Source: Flammeovirgaceae bacterium (lineage in GTDB: Bacteria; Bacteroidota; Bacteroidia; Cytophagales; Cyclobacteriaceae). From it: DNA of 64,000 nt. This document shows positions 15,681 to 25,863 of the stretch, piece after piece. How positions within the stretch are numbered: position 1 is the first letter of the stretch; every line of letters starts with the position of its first letter. A model generated the notes under the pieces. The model was not told the origin of the DNA, searched no databases, and saw only the letters and a program-made list of their open reading frames with translations. Location: assembly GCA_016712035.1 (NCBI GenBank), contig JADJRT010000012.1:62001-126000 (forward strand), in the 5' to 3' direction. The position numbers and the translations under genes are program-made.

Positions 15681-17944
15681 ATACGAAACAAAGTCGTTTG
15701 ATAAAGCTGACTGCTCTAGAGGGTGACTTCCCTTTTTATGGAGACTTGGTAACACAACCAGCCAATGCGCACGAGCGAATGCAGTCGGGTAACTATGCTA
15801 TGCTGGATGAATCACTGGCGCGCCAGTATGAAGTGAGCTCTGATGACACAATAAAAATCGGAAGCCTGAATTTTATTGTTGTCGGAGTGGTTGAAAAGTT
15901 TCCGGGTGGGGGTGCTCTTACCACTACACTGGCCCCGGCCGTCTACATCTCCATGTCGGCCTTAGATTCAACGGGGTTGGTGCAATTTGGTAGCCGGGTT
16001 AATTACAGTTTGTTTGTTAAAACGGTTTCCGATAAAGAAACGGAAACGTTGATTAAAAGCGTGAAGACGCTCATTAAAGATTTGGGCTATTCCTACGATA
16101 CAATTGAAGAGCGGAAGGATGATTTAGGCGATGGATTCCGATCCGTTTATCGTTTCTTTTCCATGCTTGCTTTTGTTGCTTTAATACTAGGATGCATAGG
16201 GGTAGCTAGTTCAGTTCATATTTATGCACGCGAGAAGCGCGATGAAGTAGCCGTACTTCGCTGTGTGGGGTCATCGGGCTGGCAGGCTTTTAATATTTAC
16301 TTTATTCAGATTTTTGTATTGGGCGTAGTGGGTAGTTTTATTGGCGCTGCATTGGGCGTAGGTATTCAACAGATTATCCCGTATGCTTTTGGAGAATATC
16401 TTCCCCTGGAATTACAATTTGATATTTCATGGCGTGCGTTTGGTGAGGGAGTTTTTGTTGGGATTTTAGTTTCGGTCTTATTTTCCATTTTGCCTTTGGT
16501 GGCGGTTCGGTTTGTTCCACCTCTTTCGGTGTTGCGTGCCGACTTCACTCCGGTACGTACCTTTTCTAAAGTACGATGGGTCACCATGATTCTTATCGGC
16601 TTGTTTCCTATTATCGCGGCCGCTTATCAAACCCGGAGTTTTTTAATAGGCGGATCTTTCACCTTGGGATTAGCGGTTGCACTGGCCAGTTTAATGTTGG
16701 TGGCTATTGGATTACTTTTTTTGGTTCGAAGATTCTTTCCCCGAAAGGGAACATTCATATTTCGTCATGCCTTATCAAATTTGTTCAGGCCCAATAATCA
16801 AACGCAGGTGTTGTTAGTAACCATCGGCTTAGGTGCGTTTATCATTGCAACGTTAAATATCATTCAAAGCAGTTTACTGAATCAGGTAGAGTTTAAAGGC
16901 AACACGAATCAATCCAATACGATCTTGTTTGATATTCAATCTTCGCAGCGCGATGCCGTGGTTAATCTGGTCACGAAACATAATCTTCCGATCAATCAGG
17001 TGGTGCCTATTGTTACCTGTCGCCTAAGCGAAATCAAGGGCCGCTCTATCGATGAGTTGGAGAAAGATGATACGGTGAAGATACCTAACTGGGCCATGAC
17101 GCGTGAGTACCGGGTCACCTATCGCGACAGTTTACATGTGTCGGAAGAATTGTTGAAGGGCGAGATTCATTCCTTAAAGAAAAATCAAACCGATTCAGTA
17201 TGGGTAAGTATTTCAGAAGGCATGCACGAAACTTTGCAGCTTGGTGTTGGCGATTCACTTGTATTTGATGTGCAGGGTGTACCTATTAAAACTTTTATTA
17301 GTGGTATCCGCAAAGTAGATTGGCCGGAAGATCCTCCTAATTTTATTTTTGTCTTCCCGAACGGGGTTTTGGAAAATGCACCGCAGATCTGGGTTGTCTC
17401 TACACGTGTTGATGACCCACAAAACGTAATTCAATTTCAACAAGAGCTCGTTTTCGGATTCCCCAATGTTTCGCTCATTGACTTGCGCTTGATTTTAAGT
17501 ACAGTCAATGAGCTATTTAGCAAAGTGGGTTTAGTGGTTCGCTTTCTGGCTTTGTTTAGTATTATTACCGGACTGGTTGTATTGGCTGGTGCGGTTATGA
17601 ATAGTCGGTTTGCCCGGATTAAGGAAAACGTATTATTAAGAACGATTGGAGCTCGTACCAAACAAATTATGTTAATCACCTTGATTGAATATGGCTATGT
17701 AGGAATTTTTTCTGCCATTACCGGAATGATTCTTTCGCTGGGCGGAGGTTGGTTACTGACTAAATTTTTCTTTGAAGTTCAGTTTTCTGTTAATGTATTG
17801 GAACTGGCTATTATTTCTATAGGGGTTGTTATACTTACTATTGTTATCGGTTGGTGGAATTCACGCGAAGTAATCTCCACGCCCCCTTGCAGGTATTGCG
17901 TAAGGAGGGTTAACTTGGGGCATGCGAACGTGGATGGCAAGTAG
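15656..17944 (+). CDS. YbbP-type ABC permease with FtsX domains, main part
   Basis: This part holds two FtsX-like permease domains (four-helix units around residues 160-300 and 590-720) and a periplasmic MacB-like domain. RDEVAVLRCVGSSGWQAFNI and RIKENVLLRTIGARTKQIM are the cytoplasmic coupling helices. The family usually ends ...PPLQxLR. Adding one T at 17885-17888 gives STPPLQVLRKEG with a stop at 17911-17913, so the last 20 residues of the open frame are false. With its ATPase it probably exports or extracts a lipid-like or envelope substrate. The intact protein would be about 850 aa. Confidence 0.85.
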   Translation: MASMVMFLNTKQSRLIKLTALEGDFPFYGDLVTQPANAHERMQSGNYAMLDESLARQYEVSSDDTIKIGSLNFIVVGVVEKFPGGGALTTTLAPAVYISMSALDSTGLVQFGSRVNYSLFVKTVSDKETETLIKSVKTLIKDLGYSYDTIEERKDDLGDGFRSVYRFFSMLAFVALILGCIGVASSVHIYAREKRDEVAVLRCVGSSGWQAFNIYFIQIFVLGVVGSFIGAALGVGIQQIIPYAFGEYLPLELQFDISWRAFGEGVFVGILVSVLFSILPLVAVRFVPPLSVLRADFTPVRTFSKVRWVTMILIGLFPIIAAAYQTRSFLIGGSFTLGLAVALASLMLVAIGLLFLVRRFFPRKGTFIFRHALSNLFRPNNQTQVLLVTIGLGAFIIATLNIIQSSLLNQVEFKGNTNQSNTILFDIQSSQRDAVVNLVTKHNLPINQVVPIVTCRLSEIKGRSIDELEKDDTVKIPNWAMTREYRVTYRDSLHVSEELLKGEIHSLKKNQTDSVWVSISEGMHETLQLGVGDSLVFDVQGVPIKTFISGIRKVDWPEDPPNFIFVFPNGVLENAPQIWVVSTRVDDPQNVIQFQQELVFGFPNVSLIDLRLILSTVNELFSKVGLVVRFLALFSIITGLVVLAGAVMNSRFARIKENVLLRTIGARTKQIMLITLIEYGYVGIFSAITGMILSLGGGWLLTKFFFEVQFSVNVLELAIISIGVVILTIVIGWWNSREVISTPPCRYCVRRVNLGHANVDGK

Positions 17945-20782
17945 GGTCTATTAATAATACTTATTCAGGGTGCAGCTATTCTCGCCTGGGCCGAACCCCC
18001 TAAAATAAAATTCGTAGAGAATAAATGTCAATGGCCGGAAGCCATTCATTTTGCCGCCAAAATCCCGGGTGGTTCCATGCAAGTGAAGCCGGGGGGATTT
18101 GCCTATACATTCATTGATCAAAATCGCTTAACAGAACTTCATGAACAAGGCCATACAGAGGCTGAAGTTTCAATACGTGATATCGATTTAAAAATTCATG
18201 GACATCAGGTAAACGTAAATTTTATCGGTTCTAATAGAAATGCTACTTCGACTTCTTTCGGTAAGCAGCCTGAAAATTATAATTATTTTCTAGGCACAGA
18301 TTCTTCTCGCTGGAGTTCGAATGCAGGGGCGTATGAAGGAGTTGTTTATGAAAACTTTTATACAGGTATTGATCTGAAAGTTTATTCGCAGGGTAATCAT
18401 GTTAAGTATGATTTTAATGTGGCCGCTGGTGTCGACCCTTTCCAAATTCATTTTGCATATAGCGGTGCCGATCGGATCTACTTAAACTCAGGCGACCTGA
18501 ATATTAGCGCTTCCAAATTTTCATTTGTAGAAAAAAAGCCAATTGCCTATCAGATTATGGATGGTCAAAAAGTATTTATTGAATGTGAGTATGTACTAAG
18601 TAATGATCAGGTTCATTTTAGCTTTCCAAAATCGTATGACTCCTGCTATCCGCTAGTTATCGATCCGTTGTTGATATTCTCAACATACTCAGGTTCAACG
18701 GCCGACAACTGGGGAAGCACTGCTACTCCGGGAGAGCGCGGAACATTATATTCTTCTGGAGTGACCAATCATCATCTTAACGGAGATTTTCCAGCCACGC
18801 CCGGAGCTTTTCAGGTTACCTATGGAGGTGCGTATGATATTGCAATTTTAAAATACGATTCAACAGGCAGTCAGTTGTTGTATGCCTCGTATCTGGGTGG
18901 AAGCGACAATGAGTCGCCCCATAGTTTGGTGATGAATGCACAAAATGAATTATTAGTATTAGGTACCACAAGTTCAGTTAATTTCCCTACTACAGCCGGT
19001 GCAATCGACAATTCATTTAATGGTGGTGTGCCGGAGGCAAACGTTATTCCTTATTTTAATGGATCAGATATTTTTCTTGCTAAGATCAGTGCCAATGGTG
19101 GTCAGCTGGTGGCGAGTACCTACTTGGGAGGTGCAGCCAACGATGGATTAAATTCTCAAGTAAGTCCGTTGGTTGCTAACTATGGTGACGAGCTTCGTGG
19201 TGATTTAATTACAGATGAACTGGATAATATTTATATCAGTACAGTAACCTCTTCGCCTGACTTTCCAGTGGGCAATAGTTTTGGATTAACCTATAGGGGT
19301 GGCATTACGGATGCGCTCATCCTTAACATAAGCGCAGATTTATCGAATATTATTTGGGGATCTTTTTTGGGTGGCAATGCTGCGGATGCTTCACATACAA
19401 TTAAAACAGACGCTACCGGCAATTTGCTGGTGGCAGGAGGAACGGCCAGTGTAGATTTCCCAACTACAGCCGGTGTTCATCAACCTGCCCATGCTGGCTT
19501 TGTAGATGGTTGGATGACGAAGATTTCAAGTGATGGTTCCGCAATACTCATTTCTACCTTCACCGGTACACCAGCATTCAATCAGGTTTATTTTATCGAT
19601 CTTGATTTGAATGAAAATGTTTATGTGTACGGTCAGACTACGGGAAGTTTTCTAGTGACTCCTGGTGTTTATTCCAACGCGAACAGCGGGCAATTTTTAC
19701 AGAAGTTTGATAAAGATCTAGAGTCATTACTATTCTCAACCGTGTTCGGTGCAGGCAGAGGTATTCCAGATATTTCGCCAACGGCCTTTCTTGTAAATGA
19801 TTGCAATAATATCTACATGAGTGGATGGGGCGGTTTGATCAATAGCAGTCGCGGCTTTTGGAACAGTGGCACGCAGGGGATGCCTGTAACGGCAGATGCG
19901 ATTCAGAAAACCACGGCTGGTTCGGATTTCTATTTTATTGTTCTTACCGATGATGCTTCCGAACTTTTATACGCTACTTTTTTAGGAGGCACGCAATCGC
20001 CTACACATGTGGATGGAGGTACGAGCCGGTTTGATAAAGGAGGTATTGTTTATCATGCGGTATGTGCAGGATGTGGCGGTGGGTTTGATGATTTTCCAAC
20101 TACATCCAATGCCTGGAGCCAACAAAACCTGAGTCTCAATTGTAACAATGCCGCGTTCAAATTTGATTTATCATCATTGAAAGCGCGCATCCAAACAAAC
20201 TCTGTGAAGTTTGACATGCCCGGACTTACAAAAATCTGTATGCCCGATCCGATTGTGTTTCAAAACAAAAGTACTGGCGGTCAGTTTTACGAATGGGATT
20301 TTGGCGATGGCGGACAATTTTTCAGACAAGACACTGCCTATGTTGTGCATGCCTATCAGGCTCCAGGCACGTATCGGGTAAAATTACTGGCTGTTGATAT
20401 TGGCACCTGCGTAGGTAAGGATTCAACGTTTACCACGGTAACCGTTTCGAAACCAATGGGCTTTGCAGGCCCCGACCAAGTAATGTGCTTTGATGCGGGG
20501 GCACGTTTGATAGCTGTAGGGGGTGTATCGTATTTATGGGAGAACGGGGATAAAACATTTACGTCTACACAAGCTTCGCCCATGGTTAATCCTACTGAAG
20601 ACGATGGTTATGTGGTTACTATCACCGATGCCAATGGGTGTAAAGTAAAGGATACGGTTAACGTTGAAGTAATACCCGGCATCGATTTGAAATTTGAGTA
20701 TGCTAAATTTTATGATTGCTTCTCACGGCCTACTTTAAGCGTTGAGAACCTGACCGATCCTACCGAAAATGTTTTTTTTTGA
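17922..20782 (+). CDS. Large secreted SBBP/PKD-repeat protein, main part
   Basis: A start at 17922 (MRTWMASRV, then LLIILIQGAAILAWAE after a one-base correction near 17950) gives a signal peptide and joins KIKFVENKCQWPEAIHFAA. The uncorrected frame opens at 18077. A DUF7948-like N-terminal domain is followed by SBBP propeller repeats (LYASYLGGSDNE, VASTYLGGAANDG, IWGSFLGGNAADA, LYATFLGGTQS). Two PKD-like domains (YEWDFGDGGQFF) come next. The C-terminus continues at 20769. Probably a T9SS-exported surface protein. Confidence 0.8.
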
Positions 20783-21179
20783 TTTTGGCGATGGCATTAC
20801 TTCCGATCTGGATGAGACTAAACATGACTATTCGGAGGATGGCGTGTATAACGTTCGATTAGTAGGAACAAGGGAGTCTTGTGTTTATGAAGAAGCTAAG
20901 CCCATACGAGTTTTTGAATTAAAAGTTCCGAATGTGATTACGCCTGATGAAAATCCGGAGAATAATACCTTCGTTGTGTTGTATGGTGGGAATAAATCAT
21001 CATCCTCCGCACTTACAGCCAAGGTGGTAATCTAGAAGCGCTGGGGCGGAAAAGTTTATGAGAACAACAACTATCAGGATGATTGGGATGGCGGTAATGT
21101 GGATGCCGGTGTTTATTACTATACCATTGACGTAGAAGGCGAAACTTCCTGCAAGGGGTGGGTGCATGTGATTAAGTAA
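20769..21179 (+). CDS. SBBP/PKD protein, C-terminal type B sorting domain (in-frame TAG)
   Basis: A T-run at 20772-20780 shifts the frame inside the second PKD domain (FFFDFGDGITSDLDETKHDY). The CHU_C/gliding-motility-type C-terminal domain follows: VPNVITPDENPENNTF. A TAG at 21033-21035 stands where the family has Tyr in VYNRWG. The same frame continues KRWGGKVYENNNYQDDWDG and ends GWVHVIK at 21177-21179. This is a T9SS type B sorting domain. A single substitution (TAT or TAC to TAG) would explain the stop. Confidence 0.7.
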
Positions 21180-21243
21180 TTTTTAGTCATCGATTCACTG
21201 ATAAAAATGAATGGAAAAAATCTGTGAATCTGTGGCTATCAAT

Positions 21244-22734
21244 TTAAAACTGAAAATAGATGAAAGGCTGAACGCTGGCCGATTTGGTTTGAATAATCAA
21301 TAGAATAATTGATAAGACCACCGCTGCTTTTCCCGCCAAGGGAATATTTGTCATCCACACTTCGGCTTTGCGTTCGATGCCAGCCGGAATAAAGTGAAGA
21401 ATGTATCCCAGGACCATTAGAAAGAGAACGCTTCGGTACCCAAATACAAACTCAAGAAAGACCTGCGGGTTAAAGTGACCTACTATTTGATTGATCATTT
21501 GCTGTGCAGCATCCATGGATAAAGCCCGAAAGAAAATCCAACCCAAGCATACGAAATGAAATGTAAAAAGAATACTAAAGAAGTTGCTTGCGGACTTGAT
21601 TGTTTGATTTTTAGGCGGGGAAATCTGCAAAGATGAATAAAGTTTGTGAACAGTTAGCGCTATTCCATGCAACCCGCCCCATAGTATAAACCGGAAAGCA
21701 GCGCCATGCCACAACCCACCCAATAGCATCGTAAGCATTAGATTGACATACGTTCTTACTTTTCCTTTTCGATTACCACCTAAGGAGATATAGACATAGT
21801 CGCGCAACCAAGTGGAGAGTGAAATATGCCAGCGCCTCCAAAAATCAGTAATGTTTTTCGCCTGATAGGGTGAGTCGAAATTAATGCTGAATTGAAATCC
21901 CAAAAGCAAGGCAATACCAATCGCCATATCCGAGTAGCCAGAGAAATCGCAATAGATTTGAAGCGCATAACCATAAACGCCAAAAAGATTTTCAAGGCCT
22001 GTATATAAGGTTGGGTTTTCAAATACCCGATCTACAAAGTTTAAGCTGATGTAATTAGAGATGATCGCTTTCTTAATTAGCCCCGTACAGATCAGATAAA
22101 CACCGCGACCAAACATTTCGCGCGATACAAAGGTTGGCTTAGAGAGTTGTGGTAAAAACTCAGTAGCCCGCACGATAGGCCCAGCCACCAATTGCGGGAA
22201 GAAGGAAACAAAGAACGCATAGTCGAGCAAGTGATCAACTGGTTGTAGTCTCTTTCGATAGACATCGATGGTATAACTGAGCGACTGAAAGGTGAAAAAA
22301 GAAATGCCTACGGGAAGAAAAATATCAAAAGGCACATACTCAATACCTGCGGCTGTGCTGAATATCTCGTGTAAAAAATTTGTGTATTTAAAATATCCGA
22401 GCAGGCCCAGGTTTGCAATCAGACTTAACGCTAACAAAGAACTTCTCTTCCAGGGTGTATGGGTTTTGTATATAAATTGGGCGAGACTAAAGTCAATAAC
22501 GGTTGTACTTAAGAGCAAAAGAAAGTAAATGCCACTTGATTTATAATAAAAATAGAGTGAAAAGAGAATGACGAAAAGAAATTTAGGTCTGTGTGTTTTG
22601 CTCAACAGTATATACCCTGTTAAGAATGCTGGAAAGAGCAGGAGAAAAAAGCCGCTATTAAAAAGCAACGGTTCATCCGGATTGTATGCAAACTGCTCGG
22701 CTAGCTTATGGATGTCGATATCGAACATATTCAT
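21244..22734 (-). CDS. MBOAT-family membrane O-acyltransferase
   Basis: This 496-aa protein has about ten membrane helices and the MBOAT motifs: VGISFFTFQSLSYTIDVYR, FFPQLVAGPIVRA, QIYCDFSGYSDMAIGIA, DFWRRWHISLSTWLRDYVY, and the catalytic His in LLGGLWHGAAF. It closely follows AlgI/PatA-type polysaccharide O-acetylases. Two SGNH genes lie directly upstream on the same strand. The start overlaps the end of the inferred upstream SGNH gene by 29 bp. Together they probably acetylate a surface or exported glycan. Confidence 0.9.
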   Translation of the reverse strand: MNMFDIDIHKLAEQFAYNPDEPLLFNSGFFLLLFPAFLTGYILLSKTHRPKFLFVILFSLYFYYKSSGIYFLLLLSTTVIDFSLAQFIYKTHTPWKRSSLLALSLIANLGLLGYFKYTNFLHEIFSTAAGIEYVPFDIFLPVGISFFTFQSLSYTIDVYRKRLQPVDHLLDYAFFVSFFPQLVAGPIVRATEFLPQLSKPTFVSREMFGRGVYLICTGLIKKAIISNYISLNFVDRVFENPTLYTGLENLFGVYGYALQIYCDFSGYSDMAIGIALLLGFQFSINFDSPYQAKNITDFWRRWHISLSTWLRDYVYISLGGNRKGKVRTYVNLMLTMLLGGLWHGAAFRFILWGGLHGIALTVHKLYSSLQISPPKNQTIKSASNFFSILFTFHFVCLGWIFFRALSMDAAQQMINQIVGHFNPQVFLEFVFGYRSVLFLMVLGYILHFIPAGIERKAEVWMTNIPLAGKAAVVLSIILLIIQTKSASVQPFIYFQF

Positions 22735-23150
22735 TATAGCCTTTTATCAATGCTTCATACAATAGACTAGCCTGTAATTTATAACCCGCTTTATTAAAAT
22801 GAATCCCATCGGGTTGCATCAGATCATTATTTTTCCATTTATCTGCCGAATGCTTGCCGCCCCCGCTCGTATAAAGATCCCAGTAAGCAAGTCCATGCGC
22901 ATCAGCATATTCAATGATTTTACTTCTGATTATCTCAACTCCGGGGTTTCTGCGGGTTTTCTTTTTATAGAAATCGATGGGCGTAGTAAGCAGGAATAGC
23001 GCGTCCGGATTGTTACTTTTTAATTGGGTTACGAGTGTGTCAAGTTGCGTTAGAAATTTCGGATCAATGTAAGGATGATCAATGGCTTCGTTAGTTCCTA
23101 ATGAAATAATTATAAGGTCGGGCGTGAGCTCATGAGTTTGTTCAGCAACT
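22706..23150 (-). pseudogene. SGNH hydrolase, C-terminal part in shifted frame
   Basis: Below the frameshift near 23180 the minus strand encodes SAAIIPITKVAEQTHELTPD, LIIISLGTNEAIDHPYIDP (block III), LFLLTTPIDFYKKK and PDGIHFNKAGYKL, the Asp-x-x-His catalytic block V. The stop is TAA at 22706-22708, inside the first codons of the MBOAT gene. There is no start codon of its own, so this is the C-terminal third of the protein that begins at 23850. Confidence 0.7.
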
Positions 23151-23850
23151 TTTGTGATGGGGATGATTGCAGCGCTTGAAATTCAATTTGATTCACGCTA
23201 AGTGGAAGTAAAATCCGTGACGTGTTTTTCGTTTCGAAGGTATAAGGTCCTACGTAAGCCAGATATTGGCCTACCGAATCTTTCACCACCAGGTTATAGC
23301 TGCTAAAATCTTTCTGAAAGAAGAAAGTGACTTTGTTGAATGAGTTATTTAAACTATCCAATGATTTCGTTTGTAAGAGGATGGAGGCTTCTGTGGCCTT
23401 CGTTTGCAGTGTCATGGCACCAATGCCAATGGGTAAGGGTTGATTGGTATAGATTATTCGTTTTGATTCCCATTCGGCCGATGACGAAGAGCGAATAGTT
23501 TGTGGTTCGTTGGTTCTTGCCACCCGACCCGGAAACACAAGGCCTCGGCCGGCATTTCCAAATTCGTGTTGCATGAGTGCTCTTATGGCTTGTGTTAAAT
23601 AGTCGGCCTGTATGTGCGAGTCGCCAATATGTAAAATGCTGACTACGGTTTGTTGTTCCTTTTTTAATCTGTATAACTTATCATAAAAGGGAGCCAACGC
23701 TACTGAGTTACTAATACTATTAGAATCTGATTTAATAAAATCATAGGTTGGTATAATTTGAAAGGCAACCGTATCCTGAGCCATTAGCCCAGGGCTTAAA
23801 AAAAGCAATTGCCATACGATCAGATATCTAGTCATACCGATTCTCTTCAT
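23110..23850 (-). CDS. SGNH hydrolase, N-terminal part (frameshifted)
   Basis: The protein has a signal peptide (YLIVWQLLFLSPGLMAQ) and SGNH block I VVSILHIGDSHIQADYLTQA with the nucleophile Ser. A beta-rich insert of about 100 residues follows, as in acetylation-associated AlgX/PMD-like SGNH proteins. The catalytic Asp-His pair is in the shifted part (22706-23150). The corrected length is about 380 aa. The start overlaps the previous gene's end by 23 bp, and all three genes of the cluster overlap. Confidence 0.75.
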   Translation of the reverse strand: MKRIGMTRYLIVWQLLFLSPGLMAQDTVAFQIIPTYDFIKSDSNSISNSVALAPFYDKLYRLKKEQQTVVSILHIGDSHIQADYLTQAIRALMQHEFGNAGRGLVFPGRVARTNEPQTIRSSSSAEWESKRIIYTNQPLPIGIGAMTLQTKATEASILLQTKSLDSLNNSFNKVTFFFQKDFSSYNLVVKDSVGQYLAYVGPYTFETKNTSRILLPLSVNQIEFQALQSSPSQKLLNKLMSSRPTL

Positions 23851-25240
23851 AAAGCAATGCGTCTGCTAATTTTTTTGCCAGCTTGCGGCCACCGCGAAAA
23901 TTCAAGTGGGTATAATCTTTAGCAGCCAGCGGGGGCATAGCTGACGTAAACTTAACGATACTATTTTTGCCACCCATAGCACTATATAAATCCCAAAAGG
24001 CAATGTTAGTTTTTCGTGCAATCTCCCGTTGCGCATCGCGCATACGCGGAATAGCGGGAAGTGTTTTGATTTCTCCGTCAACATTTCCACCCCGGTCACT
24101 AATACCAATCAATACAATGCTGGCCTTGGGAAAGATTCCTTTCAGGCGATTAACAACTTTAATCATCCGGGTCTGGTAGGCACGGTAATTCATGGAATCG
24201 TTTTCGGTTACCAGGTTTAATCCATATTGTAGTAAGATTAATTTGTAATCCTGGTACTGATTAAACTGTTGCAAAAGTTCTTCTGAAATTGAAGATAGTC
24301 CCATGCCTGAATTTCCACGCATAGAAAAATTATCTACATAAACTCCAGGGCCATTTTCAAAACTTACGCCATATACCAGCAAACTATCGGGATTCTGAAA
24401 TTGTAGTTTTATCGATTTAAAATTTTTTCCTTCTATTACCTCCTGCTGAAGCGTTTCAGATTGAACCAAGTCTGTGTTGGATAGTATTGTATCGTTCAAC
24501 GTCAGCGCAAGCGAAGACGCTTTTCTGTTTATATAAAATAGTCGAATGATTTCGAATTTGTTGGTGAGTTGTTTACGGCCGGGTTTGTATTCTAATTCGT
24601 TTTGCTCGAGTGGTACAAACGAATGCCCCGAGATTCCTAATGGTGCATTTGGACTTTGTTTTCCAACCATTGAGTAAGTCACCCAGTTTGAAAAGGAATG
24701 TTGGATAGTTGTTCGGAACTGCGTTACCTCAGAGGTAATTGGAACAAACCCTACACCGCGTCCTCCATAAAGATTTTGTAAGGTATCGCGAAAGCTTCCG
24801 CAAAGAACATCGCCTTCTATGAAGGAGTCACCAAAGAAGGCTATTCGAACGGGGTTTCTATTTACTTTTTTAAGTGCCTGAAAAAACACCTTCATTACAT
24901 CTTTGTTCTTGCTGAAATCCTCCAGGCAGGTTTTGCCATTAGGACAAGGACTCTCATTTGAAGGAGCCTCGACAATTGGCTTTGGGGTCGGTTCTGTTAT
25001 AACTGTATCGGACACGGGCAAGGAATCTTGTGCTACGATCGCTAATGTTGAATCGTGAATGATTTCTTTTCTTTGGATATCAGAAAGCAGATTTACTTTT
25101 TTAAACGAAAAAAATTCTCTGTTACCAGAGGGGAGGAGCGAAGTCGCAAGCAGGACGACAATGATCACCAGCATTAACCAAAGCGATTGTGTCAACTGGT
25201 TTTTTGCATGCGTTATTTTTCGACTCTCAAGTATAGGCAT
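23828..25240 (-). CDS. Membrane-anchored SGNH hydrolase
   Basis: This 470-aa protein has an N-terminal membrane anchor (LWLMLVIIVVLLATSLL, residues 20-36), a Pro-rich linker, and CPNGKTCLEDFSKNKDVM. Block I is VRIAFFGDSFIEGDVL and block V contains KDYTHLNFRGGR. It is the first gene of the SGNH-SGNH-MBOAT cluster. By analogy with alginate and cellulose acetylation systems it would work on a periplasmic glycan; this is inference from context. It is intact. Confidence 0.8.
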   Translation of the reverse strand: MPILESRKITHAKNQLTQSLWLMLVIIVVLLATSLLPSGNREFFSFKKVNLLSDIQRKEIIHDSTLAIVAQDSLPVSDTVITEPTPKPIVEAPSNESPCPNGKTCLEDFSKNKDVMKVFFQALKKVNRNPVRIAFFGDSFIEGDVLCGSFRDTLQNLYGGRGVGFVPITSEVTQFRTTIQHSFSNWVTYSMVGKQSPNAPLGISGHSFVPLEQNELEYKPGRKQLTNKFEIIRLFYINRKASSLALTLNDTILSNTDLVQSETLQQEVIEGKNFKSIKLQFQNPDSLLVYGVSFENGPGVYVDNFSMRGNSGMGLSSISEELLQQFNQYQDYKLILLQYGLNLVTENDSMNYRAYQTRMIKVVNRLKGIFPKASIVLIGISDRGGNVDGEIKTLPAIPRMRDAQREIARKTNIAFWDLYSAMGGKNSIVKFTSAMPPLAAKDYTHLNFRGGRKLAKKLADALLYEENRYD

Positions 25241-25437
25241 GTTAATTGGGATTTGAAAGCTAATTAGATCGTAAGGGCACTGCGCCCAACGCTAAAATAT
25301 AGGGTGTGTACTACCCTAATAATTCTTTTGCATACCAACCTCGAACCGCTAATATATTTTCTGTATGTTTCTAACAGGCTACTCCATAAATTGGCCTACT
25401 TGAAACCTCATCAAATCACGATTTAAATACCATAAGT
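25241..25437. other. Divergent intergenic region, no clear promoter
   Basis: These 197 bp separate the SGNH cluster (minus) from the BNR protein (plus). TTTG at 25327-25330 followed 22 bp later by TATATTTT at 25353-25360 is a weak match to the Bacteroidota promoter for the plus-strand gene; spacing is longer than usual. Nothing else stands out. Confidence 0.3.
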
Positions 25438-25863
25438 ATGTCTAACCCAACTAAAATCATTGGTCTGTTAATCATCCTCTTTTTGTTCTCAGGATTTAAT
25501 GGTGTAGCCCAATCGGGAAATGAGCTTGCACAAGCAGCTAAAGGATTGAAATTGAGAAGCATTGGACCTGCCTTGATGGGCGGCCGGATTGCTGACATTG
25601 CTGTAAATCCTAAAGACAGAAGTAACTGGTACATCGCGGTGGGTTCTGGAGGCGTGTGGAAAACAAACAACAGTGGTATTACCTGGACACCCGTATTCGA
25701 TGATCAGTCTTCGTATTCAATAGGCACTGTATCAATCGATCCGAATAACACCGATGTAGTTTGGGTGGGAACGGGAGAAAATGTAAGTGGCCGACATGTG
25801 GGTTGGGAGATGGGATTTACAAAAGCCTCGATGCAGGAGCAACCTGGCAGCGGATGGGCTTAA
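25438..25863 (+). CDS. Sortilin/BNR-repeat protein, fragment 1
   Basis: This fragment has a signal peptide (IIGLLIILFLFSGFNGVAQ) and the first blades: RSIGPALMGGRIADIAVNP, YIAVGSGGVWKTNNSGITW, and VWVGTGENVSGRHVGW. This opening is characteristic of the large VPS10/sortilin-like 'glycosyl hydrolase' BNR proteins of Bacteroidota. The frame breaks near 25810; the next fragment continues with GDGIYKSLDAGATWQRM. The intact gene runs 25438-28701, about 1085 aa. Confidence 0.8.
   Translation: MSNPTKIIGLLIILFLFSGFNGVAQSGNELAQAAKGLKLRSIGPALMGGRIADIAVNPKDRSNWYIAVGSGGVWKTNNSGITWTPVFDDQSSYSIGTVSIDPNNTDVVWVGTGENVSGRHVGWEMGFTKASMQEQPGSGWA

Noticed and set aside
2316..21035. Stop-codon reassignment or selenocysteine
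   Set aside because: TGA, TAA and TAG each occur once within frames and all three serve as normal stops elsewhere in the window.
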